A stretch of 64,000 nt of DNA from Steinernema hermaphroditum (Eukaryota > Nematoda > Chromadorea > Rhabditida > Steinernematidae), in NCBI GenBank assembly GCA_030435675.1, contig CM059624.1, positions 10,378,769 to 10,442,768 of the forward strand, read 5' to 3'. Numbering within the stretch: the first letter of the stretch is position 1; every line of letters begins with the position of its first letter. The position numbers and the translations under genes were made by a program. The notes under the pieces were generated by a model that saw nothing but the letters and a program-made list of their open reading frames with translations, was not told where the DNA came from and did no database searches. This document shows positions 56,501-64,000 of this stretch, piece after piece.

Positions 56501-59500
56501 ACCAGACGCCGCCGCCCAGCAACCTACAGTGCTTCGTCGGCCTCTCCGTCGACGGAAAGCTCCTCGGAGGCAGCATGATGCACTGCGATGGAATGTGCGC
56601 CAACGTGAGCGCTACGGTGATGAAGCGTAACGTCATGGCCTACATGTGCGACCCCCTGGCCGTCTGCGAAAACTTGCAGATCGAGCACAAATGCATGCAA
56701 AACCCTGGAGACTTCCTTCTGGGTGGCTGCTGCTGCGACCACGCCAACGGCTGCAACTACAACGGCACCATCCCTGCCCCCGCGCCGCCCTCCACATCCG
56801 CCATCACTTGTCCGGAGGGCATCTGGATCAACGGAAGCCCCCTCGGCGACCCCAACAGACTCGTCGGATGTCGCGGCGCCGACTGCGGAAGCATCACCCT
56901 GAAAATGTCCTTCGCCGGAATGCCCATGTCCGCCAGTCTCTACATGTGTGACCCCGCCGCTCTGTGCAAGAAGGCCGGAATCACGAACACTTGCGCCAAC
57001 CTGAACGTCGGCAGCGCCTGCTGCTGTGACCAGGACGTGTGCCTTGACCCCGTTAACAACGTTACCTACCCCCAGCACCGACAGACCATGTCCAACGGAC
57101 AGCTCATGTGCTACGTCGGCGTCCAGATCCACGGAGGCGATGGAAAGAACATCGGAAGTGGCGCCACTGTGCCCTGCGACGGAGCCTGCTCCAACACCAC
57201 CTTTAACATGGCCGGATCCAAGTTCTCCATCTATACCTGCGACAACCTCAGGGTACGGTTTCGTTGCTCAGCTTTTTTTCGAAATCTACCAAAGACCCGA
57301 GAATGTTAAAATCGTACAAAATTTCTTAATTCTGAAACTGAATTCGTTTACTTTTATGCCAGCTAGGAGATGTTTCTATTAGTTAACCATCTTAAGGTAT
57401 TTTCAAGAAGCTAATTTCTATAATCGTGATCGCTATTAAACCTACCGTACAAATATTGTCTTGAGTAATGGTTATCGCTGTGTGCAACAGTGGGTTATTG
57501 AGAACTTAATGAGTCTACGAAAAGCCGGCTTCTTTTCTATTGTACCCGGCAATCTTTGGTTACTATATCGTTCAGCTTGAGCAGTGCGAATTAATGTCTA
57601 TTCAGTGGGTTCCTTGTTTCCGAACGAAAATATGAGAAAGTGGGGTTTGTGTTGACCACATGACCGCTCAACGAGTAACGTCATTTTCACTCGCTGAAAC
57701 GCTTATAAGATAATCTCCAAAAGCAGCTAGTTCGCTCGGACAAAATGAAATGTATCCGATAGATTTTTTTTCGATAATATTCACTTAGCAAAACTCGCAT
57801 TTTAGAGGAAACTGAGAAATTAAAAGCAGAATAACGGGATTTGTTTCGGCACTGTACAGATTGCGATTTCTACGAGCGAAATCCGCTCTGATAAACAGCA
57901 GCGGACACTTAAGTAGAACTGAGCCTCTATGTGCTGTACATCTCTAAATTTCAACAACCAATAGTTCAGGGGTTCAAATGAATCCAATCGGGAGGGTGTT
58001 CATTTCCGGCCCAGTTCCTTTTGACCCTCGTTCGCCCAGCAGCTATTTTCGTTCCAACTAAACCCGTCTCTATTACTGCAAAAAAGGCGTTGTTTGCAAT
58101 GGAAATTTTGTGAAGACACAATGGTTTCTAGGGCTCAACCGTAGGCCGTGCTCTAAACCGAAATCTAAGTTCAGTTATGCATCAGAAGTACAGAAATCGT
58201 CGTTGCGATAATAAGATTTGCGATCTTATTCTAGATTGAAATAACTATTTTAACAGGCTATGGCCTAGGCGGCAAGTGCTTTAAGCACGGTAGTCAGTGA
58301 CTACGTCACTAGGTCTAAGATAGCCAACCACTAATACTCTGGGAAAATCGAAACTTGGTTTCATTCTTAAGCGCATTCCATCCGATGATGGAGCGCACCT
58401 TCATTTTCTACCAGGTCGATTTCTGTCCATACGAAACCTCCGGCAACGAGAAGACAACTCGAACACTTAAGCCTTTCGTAAATTTCAAATTTTTTGAACA
58501 CCACGCATGTGGAAGGAAGTATGGGTGCGTGAGTGATACAGGCTTGTCCAGGCACTTATGCGAGTGCGAGTAAAAAAGAACTTCGGAAAATTCAACGATC
58601 TAAGTATTGTTTCAGATCTGCGGAGCACTGGGAATCGAGGACACCTGTGACGGCGAGGACGGAAACGCCTTCATGAAGGGATGCTGCTGCCGGAATACGA
58701 ACAACTGCAACGCTCCAGCCGGAGTTAGTCTTCCCACGATGGCCCCCGAGGTTTCCGACCTGAACCACACCTGCTTCGTCGGCGCCTCCTTGACCGCCGG
58801 AAGCCCCATCGGCACTCAGATGAAGTGCAGCGGAGAGTGCGCTAACTACACCATCAGTGGAATCAGCTTCTACGCCTGCGATCCCGTCAGCGTGTGCAGC
58901 ACCCTAGGAATCTCAGGAACATGCAAGAACGACGAGAAGATGAAGGTAATTTCAGATTTTGCTTACCTTTCCTTCACAAACGTTTCCAGCTGTGCTGTTG
59001 CAACTCGAAGGACTGCAACTTGGGCGTCATGCCGAACCCACCACCCCAAAAGGACCTTCAGTGCTTCACAGGCATGGCCATCGGCACCAATGGACAGTAC
59101 TACGTGAAGGGCGCTCAGATGGCGTGTCCTTGGGGCCAGTGCGCCAACGCCACCGTCTCTCTGAAGGGTACCCCGGTGACCGTGTACACCTGCGATCCCT
59201 TCGGCCTCTGCCCGGCGCTCAACACGAGCAACCAGTGCAACTCTCCTCTTGGCATTCCGAACATGCAGGGATGCTGCTGCGGCACCAAAAACTGCAACGT
59301 CTATGACCCGAGCATCTCGAAGCCGTCGAAGGGACTCCACCGCCACAACCTCACCTGCTTCGAGGGCTTCTCGCTCACCGGAGAGCACCGCGTCGGCTTC
59401 AACGTCAGCTGTCCCGGCGACTGCGCCCGCATCCACATGCGCAAGGGCGTCTCCCTCTATACGTGCGACCCCGTGGACGTGTGCCATGACTTCGGCATCC

Positions 59501-62048
59501 AGAACGACTGCTTGACCCTCAGCAAGGACATGAAGGTGTGCTGCTGCGACGGCAACAACTGCAACGACGTCGGCGTGCCCGACCCCACCAGCGGCTACCA
59601 GACGCCGCCGCCCAGCAACCTACAGTGCTTCGTCGGCCTCTCCGTCGACGGAAAGCTCCTCGGAGGCAGCATGATGCACTGCGACGGAATGTGCGCCAAC
59701 GTGAGCGCTACGGTGATGAAGCGCAACGTCATGGCCTATATGTGCGACCCCCTGGCCGTCTGCGAAAACTTGCAGATCGAGCACAAATGCATGCAAAACC
59801 CTGGAGACTTCCTTCTGGGTGGCTGCTGCTGCGACCACGCCAACGGCTGCAACTACAACGGCACCATCCCTGCCCCCGCGCCGCCCTCCACATCTGCCAT
59901 CACTTGTCCGGAGGGCATCTGGATCAACGGAAGCTCCCTCGGCGACCCCAACAGACTCGTCGGATGTCGCGGCGCCGACTGCGGAAGCATCACCCTGAAA
60001 ATGTCCTTCGCCGGAATGCCCATGTCCGCCAGTCTCTACATGTGTGACCCCGCCGCTCTGTGCAAGAAGGCCGGAATTACGAACACTTGCGCCAACCTGA
60101 ACGTCGGCAGTGCCTGCTGCTGTGATCAGGACGTGTGCCTCGACCCCGTTAACAACGTTACCTACCCCCAGCACCGACAGACCATGTCCAACGGACAGCT
60201 CATGTGCTACGTCGGTGTCCAGATCCAGGGAAAGACTCTTGGAAATGGAGCTAGCGTCCCTTGTGACGGTGCATGCTCTAACACTACGTTCACAGTGGCT
60301 GGTTCCAAGTTCTCCGTCTATACCTGCGATAACCTCCGGGTAAACTGAAAACAAAGAATGTACTGTTGTAAATCCTGGTTGTAGGTCTGTGGACTTCTCG
60401 GAATCGAAGACAAATGTGGAGCAGAAGACAACACCTTCATGAACGGCTGCTGCTGTCGAAACTCGAATAACTGCAACGCCCCTCCTGGAATCAGCACTCC
60501 CACTATGGCGCCCGACGTCTCGGACCGCAACACCACGTGCTTCGTTGGACTTTCCGTGCCTCTCCTGTCCAATGGAAACCCTATCGGCACCCAGATGAAG
60601 TGCAACGGAGAGTGCGCTAACTACACCATCAGCGGACTGAGCATGTACGCGTGTGATCCGGTCAATGTGTGCAAATCGATGGGAATCTCCGGAACTTGCA
60701 GGAAAGACGACAAGATGGAGGTACTGTGACTGCTTCTCTTCTTGGCTTTGCAATACATTTTCAGCTCTGTTGCTGCAACTCAAAGGACTGCAACCTGGGC
60801 GTCATGCCGAATCCTCCACCACATGAGGACCTCAAGTGCTTCGTCGGACTTTCCATCGGAGTGAATGGAAGCGACTACATCAAGGGAGTTCAGATGGGAT
60901 GCCCGTGGGGACAGTGCGCCAACGCCACGATGACCATCCGCAAGAAACCGATCACTCTGCACACCTGCGATCCCTTCGGACTGTGCCAGGCCCTCAACAC
61001 TAGCGGCAGCTGCAACAGTCCGCTCGGTCTTCCAAACATCCACGGCTGCTGCTGCAACTCCAACGACTGCAACGTCTTCAACCCGAACATGCCTATGGCC
61101 ACTCCGTCTCCCAACAACGGTCCGAAGATTCAGTGCTTCACCGGTCTCTCGCTTGGCGGCGGATCACTCACTAACCGTCGTGTGGGTTTCAACGTCTCCT
61201 GCCCCGGCGAGTGTGCCCGTGTCCACATCGGCAACATCTCCGTCTACTCATGTGATCCCATCGGCGCCTGCGAGGGCATGGGAGTCGACAACGACTGTGT
61301 CAACATCGGACCGAGCATGAGGGCCTGCTGCTGCAGCACCCCGGGATGCAACGACGTCGCGGGCTCCATCGGTCACACTCCGACGCCGCCTCCCAGCAAC
61401 CTCACCTGCCTGGTCGGAATCTCCATTAACGGAAAGGTCGTCGGAGGCGACATGCTCCGTTGCGACGGGATGTGCGCCAACGCCACCACCACCGTCTACA
61501 ACAAGACCGTCACGGCCTTCATGTGCGATCCGATCTCGATGTGCGAGACGCTGAACCTGAACCAGAAGTGCACGGATGTCAACGGAGACCTCATGCTCCA
61601 CGGATGCTGCTGCGACCACAAGGACGGATGCAACTACGGTGGCAGCGCCGCACTGCCCCCTGTTCCACCGAAGCAGACCAAAGCCATCGCCTGTCCCGAG
61701 GGCATCTGGGTCAACAAGCAACCTCTTGGCGACCCTAACAGACTCGTCGGATGCCGCGGCGACTGCGGAAGTATCACCGTCGACATGAACGTCTTCAACA
61801 TGACCATGAAGACGAGTCTCTACATGTGCGACCCCGCGTCACTCTGCAAGTCGATGGGTCTCAAGAACAAGTGCCTTCCGCTCCAGCAGCTCAACCAGTT
61901 CGGCAGCGCCTGCTGCTGCGACCAGGACGTGTGCCTCGACCCCGTCAACGGCGTCGTCGTTCCCAACGTCAAGGCGGCCAACTTGGCCGGATACTCGCTC
62001 GTCGTCCTTCTAGTCTCTCTCTTCGCCACCTTGAGGATTCAGTTTTGA
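53503..62048 (+). CDS. Giant secreted/surface protein of 24 ET modules (four 6-module super-repeats)
   Basis: Eight exons, all phase 0, join to 2304 residues: 53503-53727, 53773-55473, 55520-55849, 55894-57252, 58616-58945, 58990-60339, 60385-60720, 60765-62048. A signal peptide (MASPLLWLLATVAVVASA) is followed by tandem ET modules of about 90 residues, each with C-[YF]-V-G, C-x-G-x-C-[AS]-N, Y-x-C-D-P, GCCC and N-C-N. Modules 1 to 6 differ from each other but recur in order with a period of about 563 residues: units 30-593, 594-1156, 1157-1719 and 1720-2280. The sixth module always starts CPEGIW and ends in CLDPVN. Asn-x-Thr/Ser sites are frequent. The end (VVPNVKAANLAGYSLVVLLV...) fits a GPI signal. 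AATAAA is at 62081-62086. Introns are 42-46 nt except 57253-58615 (1363 nt). Joining across that large intron is inferred from matching phase and unit order; two genes are a less likely alternative. The function is unknown; a cuticle, gut-surface or glycocalyx role is inference. Confidence 0.82.
55517..57131 (+). repeat. Near-identical 1615-bp direct repeat, copy A (ET unit 1)
   Basis: It aligns without gaps to 58613-60227 (offset 3096), with only about 16 substitutions that I counted. The internal 44-nt intron is included and identical. Confidence 0.92.
57253..58615 (+). other. Unusually large intron inside the giant ET gene
   Basis: Donor GTACGG, acceptor TTGTTTCAG. It has no ET motif and no credible ORF. 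Near 58270-58310 two short perfect palindromes sit close together: GTGCTT-T-AAGCAC and GTAGTCA-G-TGACTAC. It may mark the breakpoint of the unit duplication. Confidence 0.6.
58613..60227 (+). repeat. Near-identical 1615-bp direct repeat, copy B (ET unit 2)
   Basis: This is the partner of 55517-57131. Similarity stops inside the first module of the next unit (after CAGATCCA), where copy A continues instead like the end of unit 0. Confidence 0.92.
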
Positions 62049-62208
62049 AGTTGTTGTTTATTGAATATTTCTGTTTTATAAATAAACGGTTTCCTAAAGG
62101 GTCTCTCCACCATTTTATTCCTTTGGCACCGCCTAGAAGTGAAGCTCAACAGAAGAAAGTTTACATTGATGCAATGTGTCTTATGTACAGGGTGTTCGCT
62201 AATACGGT

Positions 62209-63026
62209 CTACTCTTTGTCCTTCTTCTTCAGCTTTTCCAGCAACTCAAGCACCTTTGCATCGCCCAGGTCCTTCGCCCATTGCGGTTCAGGAATGCTCA
62301 CATTGGCCATCGCACTGCGGATTTCCGATATTTTATCTGAAAGCGGTTGTTAGGGTATCATTGAAAGGCCAAAACCACAGAAGAAGAAAACTCCCAAACT
62401 CACTTTTGTCCAAATCGATTGATTTCCTCGGCGACGAAGACTTTGGAATTTCGGGGTTCGGATGGTTTGAGTAGACGGCTTCGGCCTCCTTCAGAGCCTG
62501 GAACATTGTACTTGGCTTGAGATAGAAAATTAGAATTTGCCTGCTCAAAATCTTTCTGAATTCCGGGCGAAACAAACGAATGCGAAAAGTTCACACTGGG
62601 CATCTGAACGCTCTGTTCTTCCCTCTCGGTCACCGTATTCTCCTCTTCCTCCTGCTCTTTGTCTGCGTCTTCTTCTCCAGGATTCGGGTCTTCGACTATC
62701 GCTCGCAGGGCGACATATCCATCCGGAGCGCCGTCTCGGCTCCGCTCAGGCTCCGCATCACTATCCGGGTCGGTTTCTGCCTCGCTGGAGGAGTCATCGG
62801 AATCTGGCCTGATGACGACAAAGTCGTCTTCGAAGTCGGCCGTCGTCGACATTCCGACTCCGTTGTAGGCGACGTCAAACCCGATTCTCCATCCATCTCT
62901 TTCGTAATTTTCGTCATCTAAAACACAAACTGTGCGGGATCATTAGGTTCACAACAAACCGTCACTGTGGATGTCGCGAGGACGATCCGAGGGACCCATG
63001 TTGTCCACTGCGCGGGGCGGTGTCAT
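62209..63026 (-). CDS. Acidic protein resembling MEA1 (male-enhanced antigen 1)
   Basis: Minus-strand exons are 63026-62960, 62917 to an unresolved donor near 62560-62640, 62515-62404 and 62336-62209. Phases fit for the first pair and the last two. The protein begins MTPPRAVDNMGPSDRPRD (an alternative Met at 62999), then an acidic Ser/Asp/Glu-rich region, GYVALRAIVEDPNPGEED, a helical segment (MFQALKEAEAVYSNHPNPEI), and ends with ISEIRSAMANVSIPEPQWAK and LELLEKLKKK. The GY-x-L box and the end pattern (AM-x-x-V-x-[IL]P...W-A) resemble MEA1, whose molecular role is poorly known. The identity is tentative. The gene converges on the giant ET gene with about 160 bp between stops. Confidence 0.6.
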
Positions 63027-63940
63027 CACGACGATCTGTGGAATCCTGGATTCTGATTCGTGGAATCTACCTCTTTTACACGGAACTGTCACGATGGAGA
63101 AGGCAATGAATGCAATATAGTTCGAAACTCACAAACAAGTTTCAATTTAGAACGGATATCGCGCGCCCAACCAAATGTATCGATCAGACCAATGCCAGAG
63201 CGTCGTCTTTCTCGTTTGAAAACGATGCGTGTGGTCGCAGGACATGAATTTCGTGTCCACATAATATAAAATTGTCCAAAGAATACACCTCAAAATCACA
63301 AATTATTCAGAAAAATTAGCATTCAGTTTAGCTTTACGCTTAGTGATCCTAGGACGCCGACGAGCCGAAGACAAGCACTATATTCATTTTGTACGCACCT
63401 TAACATCTCGGGTTAGGGCACATGTCTAGAGTTAGACATGCTGGATAAGAAAGGAATTGGTGTCCGATTGGCTTGCCGCTCAATTGTCAGGGCTAGCGCA
63501 ATTGAAGTGTGCGAGTTGTGCGCACAATTGTTTCTTAGATCCCGTTAGTGTCATTACTGAAAAACGATATTTTGCAGCACTGTTTGATGAACAGATGTCC
63601 CACCTTATACGTCGTTTCACTTCATCCATTAACCCAATTTAACATTCTATGGTCCACGACCCTCTTGTTTCTTCGCTAATTTTTATCAGGGTTCATTAAG
63701 ATAGCATTACTTGCGGAGACCATCCGCACTTAAAGCAGTATATCAACTGCAGACAACTGGACAACTGCATCAAAAACGACCTCAAAAAAAAAAAGCCAAG
63801 AACAATGTACAGAGTTGGCGAGAACTTTGCAACTTCTTTCATTCCTTCGCAAAACCTCTAAGTAGCCGATTTCGCCCAATCGGCGTCCATTCATCGCGAG
63901 AGTCATCTATTTCACACGAGCACGATTCGCTGTTTGCGCA
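63027..63940. other. Terminal intergenic region
   Basis: No gene is supported; short AT-rich frames only. Confidence 0.45.
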
Positions 63941-64000
63941 ATGTCGATTGACGATGCTGAACCGAGTGCAAACAGTTTTAAACACCTCGATGAAATACGC
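63941..64000 (+). CDS. Possible start of a gene running off the window
   Basis: An ATG opens a frame of 20 codons (MSIDDAEPSANSFKHLDEIR) to the edge without a stop. The acidic start looks protein-like, but it is too short to identify. Confidence 0.3.
   Translation, partial: MSIDDAEPSANSFKHLDEIR

Overview
This is nuclear DNA from a nematode, most likely a rhabditid. The evidence is genes split into many exons by introns of about 36-50 nt with TTTCAG/TTTAG acceptors, acceptor-like TTTCAG sites just upstream of several start codons (spliced-leader sites), a HOP-1-like presenilin, a Shaw channel like EGL-36, and expanded families of C-type lectin and ET-module secreted proteins. The species cannot be named from the sequence alone. 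All gene models were built by eye: exons were joined at GT-AG sites so that phase and protein similarity agree.

Region 1 (1-18.7 kb) is gene-dense and mostly housekeeping. It holds a partial PWWP-like gene, a Cys-rich zinc-ribbon gene (minus strand), the proteasome activator PSME4/PA200 (23 exons, 1918 aa), RNA polymerase subunit RPB8, a small antisense membrane ORF, a HOP-1-like presenilin, an unrecognised gene that abuts MRPL39, pinin, and a Shaw-type Kv channel (minus strand).

Region 2 (18.7-30.2 kb) is about 11.5 kb with no gene I can support. It contains a few repeats and one perfect hairpin flanked by direct repeats.

Region 3 (30.2-46.1 kb) is a head-to-tail minus-strand array of C-type lectin (CTLD) genes. 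Most encode signal peptide, CTLD1, a Thr-rich mucin-like linker and CTLD2 in four exons. One copy is a deletion chimera, one is cut to a single CTLD, and a frameshifted histone H3 copy lies among them. Five intact two-CTLD genes and the truncated copy carry CTGATAAG (reverse CTTATCAG, an intestinal GATA-factor site) 65-78 bp upstream of the start codon.

Region 4 (48-62 kb) has plus-strand secreted or surface protein genes. They are a small thrombospondin type-1 protein, a two-module ET protein with a tRNA-Asp inside its first intron, and a giant protein of 2304 aa built from 24 ET modules arranged as four 6-module super-repeats. The two middle super-repeats share a 1615-bp block that is nearly identical, introns included.

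Region 5 (62-64 kb) has a minus-strand gene resembling MEA1 and possibly the first codons of another gene at the window edge.

The lectin and ET genes look like an intestinal, extracellular, fast-evolving gene neighbourhood (inference from the shared promoter motif, signal peptides and recent duplications).
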